64,000 nucleotides of DNA, taken from positions 21,833,427-21,897,426 of the forward strand of contig NC_091156.1 of NCBI RefSeq assembly GCF_040958095.1, given 5' to 3'. The notes under the pieces were generated by a model. The model was not told the DNA's origin. It saw nothing but the letters and a program-made list of their open reading frames with translations, and did not search any database. Each line of letters starts with the position of its first letter. Positions within the stretch are counted from its first letter, which is position 1. Origin of the DNA: Procambarus clarkii. Lineage: Eukaryota > Arthropoda > Malacostraca > Decapoda > Cambaridae. Shown piece by piece: positions 1 to 13,000 of this stretch. Made by a program: the position numbers and the translations under genes.

Positions 1-3000
1 CGTGGACCACAACACCCAGCGTGGACCACAACACCCAGCGTGGACCACAACACCCAGCGTGCACCACACCACCCAGCGTGGACCACAACACCCAGCGTGG
101 ACCACAACACCCAGCGTGGACCACAACACCCAGCGTGGACCACAACACCCAGCGTGCACCACAACACCCAGCGTGGACCACAACACCCAGCGTGCACCAC
201 AACACCCAGCGTGGACCACAACACCCAGCGTGGACCACAACACCCAGCGTGCACCACAACACCCAGCGTGCACCACACCACCCAGCGTGGACCACAACAC
301 CCAGCGTGGACCACAACACCCAGCGTGGACCACAACACCCAGCGTGGACCACAACACCCAGCGTGGACCACAACACCCAGCGTGCACCACAACACCCAGC
401 GTGCACCACAACACCCAGCGTGCACCACAACACCCAGCGTGCACCACACCACCCAGCGTGGACCACAACACCCAGCGTGGACCACAACACCCAGCGTGGA
501 CCACAACACCCAGCGTGCACCACACCACCCAGCGTGCACCACACCACCCAGCGTGGACCACAACACCCAGCGTGGACCACAACACCCAGCGTGCACCACA
601 ACACCCAGCGTGGACCACAACACCCAGCGTGGACCATGGACCACACCACCCAGCGTGGACCACACCACCCAGCGTGGACCACACCACCCAGCGTGGACCA
701 CAACACCCAGCGTGGACCACAACACCCAGCGTGGACCACAACACCCAGCGTGCACCACAACACCCAGCGTGGACCACAACACCCAGCGTGGACCATGGAC
801 CACACCACCCAGCGTGGACCACACCACCCAGCGTGCACCACAACACCCAGCGTGCACCACAACACCCAGCGTGGACCACAACACCCAGCGTGGACCACAA
901 CACCCAGCGTGGACCATGGACCACACCACCCAGCGTGGACCACACCACCCAGCGTGCACCACAACACCCAGCGTGGACCACAACACCCAGCGTGGACCAC
1001 AACACCCAGCGTGCACCACAACACCCAGCGTGGACCACAACACCCAGCGTGGACCATGGACCACAACACCCAGCGTGGACCATGGACCACAACACCCAGC
1101 GTGGACCACAACACCCAGCGTGGACCACAACACCCAGCGTGGACCATGGACCACAACACCCAGCGTGGACCACAACACCCAGCGTGCACCATAACACCCA
1201 GCGTGCACCACAACACCCAGCGTGGACCACAACACCCAGCGTGGACCATGGACCACAACACCCAGCGTGGACCACAACACCCAGCGTGCACCACAACACC
1301 CAGCGTGGACCACAACACCCAGCGTGGACCATGGACCACAACACCCAGCGTGGACCACAACACCCAGCGTGGACCATGGACCACACCACCCAGCGTGGAC
1401 CACACCACCCAGCGTGGACCACACCACCCAGCGTGGACCACAACACCCAGCGTGGACCACAACACCCAGCGTGGACCACAACACCCAGCGTGGTCCACAA
1501 CACCCAGCGTGGACCACAACACCCAGCGTGCACCACAACACCCAGCGTGCACCACAACACCCAGCGTGGACCACAACACCCAGCGTGGACCACAACGCCC
1601 AGCGTGGACCACAACACCCAGCGTGGACCACAACACCCAGCGTGGACCACAACACCCAGCGTGGACCACAACACCCAGCGTGGACCACACCACCCAGCGT
1701 GGACCACACCACCCAGCGTGGACCACAACACCCAGCGTGGACCACAACACCCAGCGTGGTCCACAACACCCAGCGTGGACCATGGACCACAACACCCAGC
1801 GTGGACCACACCACCCAGCGTGGACCACACCACCCAGCGTGGACCACACCACCCAGCGTGGACCACACCACCCAGCGTGGACCACACCACCCAGCGTGGA
1901 CCACACCACCCAGCGTGGACCACACACCCAGCGTGGACCACACACCCAGCGTGGACCACACCACCCAGCGTGGACCACACCACCCAGCGAGGACCACACC
2001 ACCCAGCGTGGACCACACCACCCAGCGTGGACCACACCACCCAGCGTGGACCACACACCCAGCGTGGACCACACCACCCAGCGTGGACCACACCACCCAG
2101 CGTGGACCACACCACCCAGCGTGGACCACACCACCCAGCGTGGACCACAACACCCAGCGTGGACCACAACACCCAGCGTGGACCACAACACCCAGCGTGA
2201 CCACAACCACCCAGCGTGGACCACACCACCCAGCGTGGACCACAACCACCCAGCGTGGACCCACACCACCCAGCGTGGACCACACCACCCAGCGTGGACC
2301 ACACCACCCAGCGTGGACCACAACACCCAGCGTGGACCACAACACCCAGCGTGGACCACAACACCCAGCGTGGACCACAACACCCAGCGTGGACCACAAC
2401 ACCCAGCGTGGACCACAACACCCAGCGTGGACCACACCACCCAGCGTGGACCACAACACCCAGCGTGGACCACAACACCCAGCGTGGACCACAACACCCA
2501 GCGTGGACCACAACACCCAGCGTGGACCACACCACCCAGCGTGGACCACACACCCAGCGTGGACCACACCACCCAGCGTGGACCACACCACCCAGCGTGG
2601 ACCACAACACCCAGCGTGGACCACAACACCCAGCGTGGACCACAACACCCAGCGTGGACCACAACACCCAGCGTGGACCACACCACCCAGCGTGGACCAC
2701 ACCACCCAGCGTGGACCCACACCACCCAGCGTGGACCACACCACCCAGCGTGGACCACACCACCCAGCGTGGACCCACAACCACCCAGCGTGGACCACAC
2801 CACCCAGCGTGGACCACACACCCAGCGTGGACCACACACCCAGCGTGGACCACACCACCCAGCGTGGACCACACCACCCAGCGTGGACCACACCACCCAG
2901 CGTGGACCACACCACCCAGCGTGGACCACACCACCCAGCGTGGACCACACCACCCAGCGTGGACCACACCACCCAGCGTGGACCACACCACCCAGCGTGG

Positions 3001-4859
3001 ACCACACCACCCAGCGTGGACCACACCACCCAGCGTGGACCACACCACCCAGCGTGGACCACACCCAGCGTGGACCACACCCAGCGTGGACCACACCACC
3101 CAGCGTGGACCACACCACCCAGCGTGGACCACAACACCCAGCGTGGACCACAACACCCAGCGTGGACCACAACACCCAGCGTGGACCACAACACCCAGCG
3201 TGGACCACACCACCCAGCGTGGACCACACCACCCAGCGTGGACCACACCACCCAGCGTGGACCACACACCCAGCGTGGACCACACACCCAGCGTGGACCA
3301 CACCACCCAGCGTGGACCACAACACCCAGCGTGGACCACACACCCAGCGTGGACCACACCACCCAGCGTGGACCACACACCCAGCGTGGACCACACCACC
3401 CAGCGTGGACCACAACACCCAGCGTGGACCACACCACCCAGCGTGGACCACACACCCAGCGTGGACCACACCACCCAGCGTGGACCACACCACCCAGCGT
3501 GGACCACACCACCCAGCGTGGACCACACACCCAGCGTGGACCACACACCCAGCGTGGACCACACACCCAGCGTGGACCACACACCCAGCGTGGACCACAC
3601 ACCCAGCGTGGTCCACACCACCCAGCGTGGACCACACCACCCAGCGTGGACCACACCACCCAGCGTGGACCACACCACCCAGCGTGGACCACACACCCAG
3701 CGTGGACCACAACACCCAGCGTGGACCACAACACCCAGCGTGGACCACACCACCCAGCGTGGACCACACCACCCAGCGTGGCACCACACACCCAGCGTGG
3801 ACCACACCACCCAGCGTGGACCACAACACCCAGCGTGGACCACACCACCCAGCGTGGACCACACACCCAGCGTGGACCACAACACCCAGCGTGGACCACA
3901 CACCCAGCGTGGACCACAACACCCAGCGTGGACCACACCACCCAGCGTGGACCACACCACCCAGCGTGGTCCACACACCCAGCGTGGACCACACCACCCA
4001 GCGTGGACCACACACCCAGCGTGGACCACACCACCCAGCGTGGACCACACACCCAGCGTGGACCACACCACCCAGCGTGGACCACACCACCCAGCGTGGA
4101 CCACACCACCCAGCGTGGACCACACACCCAGCGTGGACCACAACACCCAGCGTGGACCACAACACCCAGCGTGGACCACACCACCCAGCGTGGACCACAC
4201 CACCCAGCGTGCACCACACCACCCAGCGTGCACCACAACACCCAGCGTGGACCACACCACCCAGCGTGGACCACACACCCAGCGTGGACCACACCACCCA
4301 GCGTGGACCACACACCCAGCGTGGACCACAACACCCAGCGTGGACCACACCACCCAGCGTGGACCACACCACCCAGCGTGGACCACACACCCAGCGTGGA
4401 CCACAACACCCAGCGTGGACCACACCACCCAGCGTGGACCACACACCCAGCGTGGACCACACACCCAGCGTGGACCACAACACCCAGCGTGGACCACAAC
4501 ACCCAGCGTGGACGACAACACCCAGCGTGGACCACACCACCCAGCGTGGACGACAACACCCAGCGTGGACCACAACACCCAGCGTGGACCACAACACCCA
4601 GCGTGGACCACAACACCCAGCGTGGACGACAACACCCAGCGTGGACCACACCACCCAGCGTGGACCACAACACCCAGCGTGGACGACAACACCCAGCGTG
4701 GACCACACCACCCAGCGTGGACCACACACCCAGCGTGGACCACACACCCAGCGTGGACCACACACCCAGCGTGGACCACACACCCAGCGTGGACCACACA
4801 CCCAGCGTGGACCACACACCCAGCGTGGACCACACCACCCAGCGTGGACCACACACCAG
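1..4859. repeat. 19-bp minisatellite, about 255 copies, cut by window start
   Basis: Tandem array built on a 19-bp unit with core ACCCAGCGTGGACC. The linker before the core varies between CACAAC, CACACC and a one-base-shorter CACAC form. Units with GTGCACC instead of GTGGACC are almost confined to the first 1.56 kb, with a small return near 4.21 kb. Units with an extra ATGGACC, which creates CCATGG, lie in the first 1.8 kb. The 18-bp form dominates after about 3.2 kb. All forward frames stay open for kilobases because the unit has no stop in any phase. I do not regard these frames as genes. The array begins before the window. Confidence 0.97.
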
Positions 4860-4983
4860 GTCACGTGATAATAACTTGAGCACTAGTTTAGCAAACGCCT
4901 CGCATTAGGGTAATTATTTTTCAATATTTATATACTAACAATTTATCATTTTCCATTCCAAGTTGCCACATTTCCCTTGACCT

Positions 4984-5280
4984 TCCACCCGCCACGGGGC
5001 GGTCCACCCGCCACGGGGCGGTCCACCCGCCACGGGGCGGTCCACCCGCCACGAGGGGGTCCACCCGCCACGAGGGGGTCCACCCGCCACGGGGCGGTCC
5101 ACCCGCCACGAGGGGGTCCACCCGCCACGAGGCGGTCCACCCGCCACGAGGCGGTCCACCCGCCACGAGGCGGTCCACCCGCCACGAGGCGGTCCACCCG
5201 CCACGAGGCGGTCCACCCGCCACGAGGCGGTCCACCCGCCACGAGGCGGTCCACCCGCCACGAGGCGGTCCACCTGTCAC
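4984..5280. repeat. GC-rich 19-bp minisatellite with hairpin units, about 15 copies
   Basis: Fifteen or so units with core CCGCCACGAGGCGG; early units have GGGGCGG or GAGGGGG variants. CCGCC and GGCGG are reverse complements, so each unit can fold on itself, and GGCGG can also pair with the CCGCC of the next unit. It lies 125 bp after the first array and has the same unit length, but the sequences do not align convincingly. Confidence 0.95.
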
Positions 5281-6381
5281 GCGCTGCTGTGATGGAAGTT
5301 TCTTGGTCTATCATCATATCTTCGATTTTTCTATAATCCAAACCCAATATCCCCTGATAATGGAGAGTCTGAATCTAATCTGAAGACACACAATGTTTTC
5401 TCTTAAATTCCCGTTGTTATATTCATTTATATGTTGTGTAATAAGTATTTTTTTATGAAACGGAGTTTGAACACTCGTTGGCCGGTTACCTTGCTGGTTA
5501 ATGGACGGGTTCTTCACCTGTACTTCAGACTGTAGTGTTCGGAACGCGCGCCTTGTATAGTGGGAGTATAAACGACGTTTTCTTGTATTTCAATCAGCTG
5601 GTTAGGTTTGGGCTAAGTTAAGTGATTTAGGAAATATTATTAATTATTTACCCACTACAGGTGGGAGGGACAGACGAGGTAGAGTTAAAGCTGCCACCAT
5701 TTATTCACATATATGTAAGACAAGAACAGGTGTAGTGTTGCCAGTGTCAGGTTTGCGTGATGACATGTGTGTGTGTGTGCTGGCGGGCAACACTGTATAT
5801 CATAATGGCTTCATTAGTATGTTTAACTCCTCTCCCCTCATGTGTACTCTTATGTTCTTTATACACACATTCTTTGGAATTGAATTTTGAGTTTGAATTT
5901 GATAAGATCTTGTCACTGCCAGATTTCACACTTAATACGTATATTCATCACAGAGTGGCCGACACTCCGTGTTTTCAAACAGTGACTCAATAACTTAATC
6001 ATAGAGCCTAAGGTTATTATCAGATTTAAAGATGAATACAAATAACTTAAGAGATTATTCACGTAATATAATTATATACTTGCAGTACCCGGCCACTTCC
6101 CTGTACCCCCAGTCCTCCCCACCACTTCCCCCTCACCCGTCCCCTTGTCCCCACCATTCTCCATTCCCCCATCACCTTGTCCCCACCATCCCAAACTCCC
6201 CCCTTCCCCTCGTCCTTCCCCACCATTACCCCTTCCCTTGTCCCCTCGTCATCCCCACCATTCCCCACTCCCTCGTCTGATGCCTTCCCAAATGGTCTGA
6301 TGTTCCCATCACTGAAATATAAGAAAAACAGTTAAAAAATTAAATGAAAATATGAAAAAAATAAAAAAATACACTATACTC
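5281..6381. other. Unassigned AT-rich stretch with a C-rich patch
   Basis: No gene is supported here. Frames are short and show no recognisable domain. From about 6089 to 6285 the plus strand is C-rich, with degenerate CCCCACCATTCCC-like motifs resembling an old decayed short tandem repeat. The rest is AT-rich. Confidence 0.5.
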
Positions 6382-6870
6382 ACAAAATGAACGGTGTGAT
6401 AAACTACTACAGCTCATTCCAACGCAATTAACACAAAATAATGCAATCAAAATGAAAATAAATCAAAATCAATGAAAATTCAATTTATCAATGCAGTCAG
6501 AAACATTGAAATAGAATTGTATCATATTTAGTATAGCATGTGTGTTGCTCTTACATGCAACAGATGGCGCTGTTTGTCAAGAAAAGCATAGTTTTTACCT
6601 GTCAGGTGTGGCGTCTATACTTATACTTACAAAATGAACGGTATGGTAAACAACACAGCTCAATTCCAACACAATGTCACACAAAATAATACAATAAAAA
6701 ATAAAAAATCGAAATCTATGAAAATAAAATTTATCAATGCAATCGGAAACATTGAAATGGAATTCGTGACATATTTAGTATAGCGTGCATGTTGCTATTA
6801 CATGCAACAGATGGCGCGGTTTTTCAAAAAAGCATGTTTTTCCTGTCACAGGGATGGCATGTATATAGTA
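6382..6870. repeat. Direct duplication of a 247-bp AT-rich unit
   Basis: ACAAAATGAACGG starts at 6382 and again at 6629. Similarity continues through both halves, including GTCAGAAACATTG/ATCGGAAACATTG, TTTAGTATAGC and GCAACAGATGGCGC. The second copy runs on into a stretch (about 6890-6955) with GCAATCGGTGAAGAACTTTC that I recall from dispersed decapod repeats. It is probably a head-to-tail pair of one dispersed non-coding element. No coding potential was seen. Confidence 0.75.
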
Positions 6871-7083
6871 GGTACATAAAAATATGCGCCTGTTTGAATG
6901 CAACGTTGTGTCAAAACTTCAAAGCAATCGGTGAAGAACTTTCGGAGATTAGCTGTTATGCACACACGAACATTTCCATTTTTATTTATATAGATGTTCA
7001 TGATGATTCCATAACTTGAAGGGACCAGTATTTACCCTGGAGCTAACTATATGATCAACACTTAGGAATCAGAGTCATTAAAC

Positions 7084-8000
7084 ACTGAGGACAACACCGC
7101 CACACTGAATACTGAGGACAACACCGCCACACTGAGGACAACACCGCCACACTGAGGACAACACCGCCACACTGAGGACAACACCGCCACACTGAGGACA
7201 ACACCGCCCCACTGAACACTGAGGACAACACCGCCACACTGAACACCGAGGACAACACCGCCACACTGAACACCGAGGACAACACCGCCACACTGAACAC
7301 CGAGGACAACACCGCCACACTGAACACCGAGGACAACACCGCCACACTGAACACCGAGGACAACACCGCCACACTGAACACCGAGGACAACACCGCCACA
7401 CTGAACACCGAGGACAACACCGCCACACTGAACACCGAGGACAACACCGCCACACTGAACACCGAGGACAACACCGCCACACTGAACACTGAGGACAACA
7501 CCGCCACACTGAACACTGAGGACAACACCGCCACACTGAACACTGAGGACAACACCGCCACACTGAACACTGAGGACAACACCGCCACACTGAACACTGA
7601 GGACAACACCGCCACACTGAACACTGAGGACAACACCGCCACACTGAACACTGAGGACAACACCGCCACACTGAACACTGAGGACAACACCGCCACACTG
7701 AACACTGAGGACAACACCGCCACACTGAACACTGAGGACAACACCGTCACACTGAACACTGAGGACAACACCGCCACACTGAACACTGAGGACAACACCG
7801 CCACACTGAACACTGAGGACAACACCGCCACACTGAACACTGAGGACAACACCGCCACACTGAACACTGAGGACAACACCGTCACACTGAACACTGAGGA
7901 CAACACCGCCACACTGAACACTGAGGACAACACCGCCACACTGAACACTGAGGACAACACCGCCACACTGAACACTGAGGACAACACCGCCACACTGAAC
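7084..8000. repeat. 27-bp minisatellite, about 35 copies
   Basis: Core ACACTGAGGACAACACCG. The first five or six units are mostly a 20-bp form without the GAACACT insert. They are followed by a block with GAACACCGAGG (about 7237-7480) and then a block with GAACACTGAGG to the end. The sorted variants point to local homogenisation. The 27-bp period keeps the minus frame open as a 9-residue repeat, which is not evidence of a gene. Confidence 0.96.
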
Positions 8001-8044
8001 AATTTAACCAAAAAATAATTCATCACCTGACACCCAAACTCCCA

Positions 8045-9195
8045 AAGGTGGTGAGTGTACTCACCTAGTTGTGCTTGCGGGGGTTGAGCTCTGGCTCTTT
8101 GGTCCCGCCTCTCAACTGTCAATCAACTGGTGTACAGGTTTCTGAGCCTACTGGGCTCTATCATATCTACATTTGAAACTGTATATGGAGTCAGCCTCCA
8201 CCACATCACTTCCTAATGCATTCCATTTACTAACTACTCTGACACTGAAAAAGTTCTGTCTAATGTCTCTGTGGCTCATTTGGGTACTCGGCTTCCACCC
8301 GTGTCCCCTTGTGCGTGTACCACCCGTGTTAAATAATCCATCCTTGTTTACCCTGTCTATTCCCCGAGAATTTTGTACGTGGTAATCATGTCTTCCCGAG
8401 CTCTTCTGTTTTTCAGCGACGTGAAGTGCAGTTCACGCAGTCTTTCCTCATAACTCATGCCTCTTAGTTCTGGGACTAGCCTAGTGGCATACCTCTGAAC
8501 TTTTTCCAGCTTTGTCTTGTGCTAGACAAGGTATGGGCTCCATGCTGGGGCCGCATACTCCAAAATTGGTCTTACATATGTGGTATACAAGGTTGTGAAT
8601 GATTCCTTACACAGGTTCCTGAAGGCTGTTCTGATGTTAGCCAGCCTCGCATACGCCGCCGATGTTATTCTTTTGATGTGGGCTTCAGGAGACAGGTTTG
8701 GTGTGATATCAACTCCTAGATCTTTCTCTCTGTCCGTTTCGTGAAGGACTTCATCTCCCATTCGGTATCTAGTGACTGGCCTCTTAGTTCCTCCTCCTAG
8801 TTTCATTACCTTACATTTACATGGATTGAACTTTAGTAGCCATTTGTTGGACCATTTATGCAGTTTGTCTAGTTCATCTTGTAGCCTCCTACTATCTTCC
8901 TGTCTAATCCTCCTCAATTTTTGCATCATCAGCAAACATTGAGAGGAACGAGCCTATAACCTCTGGGAGATCATTTACATATATCAGAAACATTATATTT
9001 CTAAGGACTGAACCCTGCGGTACCCCACTGGTGACTTCTCGCCACTCTGAGACCTCACCCCTCACAGTGACTCGCTGTCTTCTGTTGCTTAGGTACTCCC
9101 TTATCCAGTGGAGTACCTTCCCTTTCACTCCTGCCTGCATCTCCAGCTTGTGCACTAGTCTCTTATGTGGTACTGTGTCAAAGGCTTTCTGGCAG
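8045..9195 (-). mobile_element. CR1/L2-like LINE, 5'-truncated RT and 3' end
   Basis: Read on the minus strand this is the second half of a non-LTR reverse transcriptase followed by its 3' UTR. Recognisable blocks are KAFDTVPHKRLVHKLE (palm, near 9170), VTSGVPQGSV (near 9030), the catalytic FADDAKI (near 8920), LHKWSNKWLLKFNPCKCK (thumb, near 8840) and YVRPILEYAAPAWSPYLV at the ORF end (8522). The frame changes near 8910-8935, so the copy is broken. The 5' edge is abrupt at about 9195. The 3' end, GGTGAGTACAC in minus sense, matches the copies at 42781 and 43525, so this is one family. Clade assignment is by general resemblance only. Confidence 0.88.
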
Positions 9196-10080
9196 TGGTG
9201 TGTGGTGGGGGGGCGGGTAGTCAAGACCCTTGACGGCCTGGATAGGCCTGAATAGTACTTGACCCAGAGCTGAATCCTCAATCCCGAGCCTCTCTATCTC
9301 ATCGTCAATGTGCAATTGCTCACCATATAAGGGGGGGGGGGCACTAGGCGCCCCCTGGCCAAGACAGTCCCCGGGTGCCAACCATCACAGCCGACCAGCC
9401 GGCGGGTGTGGCAGAGATCACAGTCAGCGGCGGTAATTAAGAGCTTAACAGCGGGCAGCAAGGTCACCCGTCATGACCTGACGTGGCGCCCCGCACCTCC
9501 CACCTTGTTATTGTCTAGGACTGACACACTGCCATCACTGTTACCTCAGTGCGGTGAATAACACATTTATGGTGCTACAAGGGGGGGGGGGACTTGGGGA
9601 GAGGGGGAGTTTGTGGAGAAGAGGAGGGAGAGAGGATGTGGGAAAGGCTGGGAGAGACACACTGTTCATTCCTCTATATAGCTTTACTTCTTACAATAAA
9701 ATAAACGAGTCTTAATGATTTTTGTTGACTTGACTGAAAATATTTATCATTTAATGAACAACAATTTATTAAACAAGTATGTGTTTAAATATGATGATTT
9801 GCAGCGGTATATGTAACATATATGATACACCTGTAGGTATGTTTATTTACGTTAGTTACAAAAGAACACACGAATGAAAAATTACGAAAAAACACAAACC
9901 GTAAACAAACCGCAGAAATCCACAAACAATACTTTTTACCTGAGCGGTCTGAGTAAGTCAGACACAAACATATGAACTCTCACTTGGTTAAGGGCGTCTT
10001 GTAACGGATCTCTTGTGCTCGCATTCTCTTCCATAAGGATAAGTCCTTGGTGGTGGTGGTGGTGACATGTCCTACACTGT
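9196..10080. other. Unassigned spacer with G-runs
   Basis: No gene is supported. There is a G11 run near 9331 and another near 9581, the second followed by a purine tract rich in GGGG and GGAG to about 9650 that could form G-quadruplexes. From 9660 to about 10000 it is AT-rich with no recognisable coding signal. Confidence 0.5.
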
Positions 10081-13000
10081 GTCCCCCTTGCCTGCCTCTC
10101 TTTCCCATAGCCTGCCTCTCTCTCTCCTTGCCTCTGCCTCTCTCTCCCCCCCCCTTGCCTCTGCCTCTCTCTCTCTCCCCTTGCCTCTGCCTCTCTCTCT
10201 CTCCCCTTGCCTCTGACTCTCTCTCTCTCCCCTTGCCTCTGACTCTCTCTCTCTCCCCTTGCCTCTGACTCTCTCTCTCTCCCCTTGCCTCTGACACTCT
10301 CTCTCTCCCCTTGCCTCTGCCTCTCTCTCTCTCCCCTTGCCTCTGCCTCTCTCTCTCTCCCCTTGCCTCTGCCTCTCTCTCTCTCCCCTTGCCTCTGCCT
10401 CTCTCTCTCCCCTTGCCTCTGCCTCTCTCTCTCCCCTTGCCTCTGCCTCTCTCTCTCCCCTTGCCTCTGCCTCTCTCTCTCCCCTTGCCTCTGCCTCTCT
10501 CTCTCCCCTTGCCTCTGCCTCTCTCTCTCCCCTTGCCTCTGCCTCTCTCTCTCCCCCCTTGCCTCTGCCTCTCTCTCTCCCCCCTTGCCTCTGCCTCTCT
10601 CTCTCCCCCCTTGCCTCTGCCTCTCTCTCTCCCCCCTTGCCTCTGCCTCTCTCTCTCCCCCCTTGCCTCTGCCTCTCTCTCTCCCCCCTTGCCTCTGCCT
10701 CTCTCTCTCCCCCCTTGCCTCTGCCTCTCTCTCTCCCCCCTTGCCTCTGCCTCTCTCTCTCGCCCCTTGCCTCTGCCTCTCTCTCTCGCCCCTTGCCTCT
10801 GCCTCTCTCTCTCGCCCCTTGCCTCTGCCTCTCTCTCTCGCCCCTTGCCTCTGCCTCTCTCTCTCGCCCCTTGCCTCTGCCTCTCTCTCTCGCCCCTTGC
10901 CTCTGCCTCTCTCTCTCGCCCCTTGCCTCTGCCTCTCTCTCTCGCCCCTTGCCTCTGCCTCTCTCTCGCCCCTTGCCTCTGCCTCTCTCTCGCCCCTTGC
11001 CTCTGCCTCTCTCTCGCCCCTTGCCTCTGCCTCTCTCTCGCCCCTTGCCTCTGCCTCTCTCTCGCCCCTTGCCTCTGCCTCTCTCTCGCCCCTTGCCTCT
11101 GCCTCTCTCTCGCCCCTTGCCTCTGCCTCTCTCTCGCCCCTTGCCTCTGCCTCTCTCTCGCCCCTTGCCTCTGCCTCTCTCTCGCCCCTTGCCTCTGCCT
11201 CTCTCTCGCCCCTTGCCTCTGCCTCTCTCTCGCCCCTTGCCTCTGCCTCTCTCTCGCCCCTTGCCTCTGCCTCTCTCTCGCCCCTTGCCTCTGCCTCTCT
11301 CTCGCCCCTTGCCTCTGCCTCTCTCTCGCCCCTTGCCTCTGCCTCTCTCTCGCCCCTTGCCTCTGCCTCTCTCTCGCCCCTTGCCTCTGCCTCTCTCTCG
11401 CCCCTTGCCTCTGCCTCTCTCTCGCCCCTTGCCTCTGCCTCTCTCTCGCCCCTTGCCTCTGCCTCTCTCTCGCCCCTTGCCTCTGCCTCTCTCTCGCCCC
11501 TTGCCTCTGCCTCTCTCTCGCCCCTTGCCTCTGCCTCTCTCGCCCCTTGCCTCTGCCACTCTCTCCCCTTGCCTCTGCCTCTCTCCCCCCCCCCCCCCTT
11601 GCCTCTGCCTCTCTCTCCCCCCCCCTTGCCTCTGCCTCTCTCTCCCCCCCCCTTGCCTCTGCCTCTCTCTCCCCCCCCTTGCCTCTGCCTCTCTCTCCCC
11701 CCCCCCTTGCCTCTGCCTCTCTCTCCCCCCCCCCTTGCCTCTGCCTCTCTCTCCCCCCCCCTTGCCTCTGCCTCTCTCTCCCCCCCCCTTGCCTCTGCCT
11801 CTCTCTTCCCCCCCCTTGCCTCTGCCTCTCTCTCCCCCCCCCTTGCCTCTGCCTCTCTCTCCCCCCCCCTTGCCTCTGCCTCTCTCTCCCCCCCCCCTTG
11901 CCTCTGCCACACTCTCCCCCCCCCTTGCCTCTGCCTCTCTCTCCCCTTGCCTCTGCCTCTCTCTCCCCTTGCCTCTGCCTCTCTCTCCCCTTGCCTCTGC
12001 CTCTCTCTCCCCTTGCCTCTGCCACTCACTCTCCCCTTGCCTCTGCCACTCTCTCTCTCTTTCCCCTTGCCTCTGCCACTCTCTCTCTCTTTCCCCTTGC
12101 CTCTGCCACTCTCTCTCTCTTTCCCCTTGCCTCTGCCACTCTCTCTCTCCCCTTGCCTCTGCCACTCTCTCTCTCTCTCCCCTTGCCTCTGCCACTCTCT
12201 CTCTCTCTCCCCTTGCCTCTGCCACTCTCTCTCTCTCTCCCCTTGCCTCTGCCACTCTCTCTCTCTCTCCCCTTGCCTCTGCCACTCTCTCTCTCTCTCC
12301 CCTTGCCTCTGCCACTCTCTCTCTCTCTCCCCTTGCCTCTGCCACTCTCTCTCTCTCTCCCCTTGCCTCTGCCACTCTCTCTCTCTCTCCCCTTGCCTCT
12401 GCCACTCTCTCTCTCTCTCCCCTTGCCTCTGCCACTCTCTCTCTCTCTCCCCTTGCCTCTGCCACTCTCTCTCTCTCTCCCCTTGCCTCTGCCACTCTCT
12501 CTCTCTCCCCTTGCCTCTGCCACTCTCTCTCTCTCTCCCCTTGCCTCTGCCACTCTCTCTCTCTCTCCCCTTGCCTCTGCCACTCTCTCTCTCTCCCCCC
12601 TTGCCTCTGCCACTCTCTCTCTCTCTCCCCTTGCCTCTGCCACTCACTCTCTACTTGCCTCTGCCGCTCTCTCTCCCCTTGCCCCTGCCACTCTCTCTCC
12701 CCTTGCCCCTTCCACTCTCTCTCTCTCTCCCCTTGCCTCTGCCACTCTCTCTCCCCTTGCCTCTGCCACACTCTCTCTCTCTCCCCTTGCCTCTGCCACA
12801 CTCTCTCTCTCTCCCCTTGCCTCTGCCACACTCTCTCTCTCTCCCCTTGCCTCTGCCACACTCTCTCTCTCTCCCCTTGCCTCTGCCACACTCTCTCTCT
12901 CTCCCCTTGCCTCTGCCACACTCTCTCTCTCTCCCCTTGCCTCTGCCACACTCTCTCTCCCCTTGCCTCTGCCACACTCTCTCTCTCTCTCCCCCCCCCT

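Noticed and set aside
1-4908. Very long open frames (up to about 1600 residues) over the 19-bp array
   Set aside because: Unit lengths not divisible by three without a stop in any phase keep all frames open. There is no start context, domain or non-repetitive part, so these are not genes.
4984-5280. Shared origin of the two 19-bp arrays
   Set aside because: Only the unit length agrees; base-by-base similarity is not convincing.
8173-8385. Small plus-strand gene with MKLYMESASTTSLPNAFH
   Set aside because: It is the antisense of the LINE 3' region, and the same frame recurs at 43636 in another copy.
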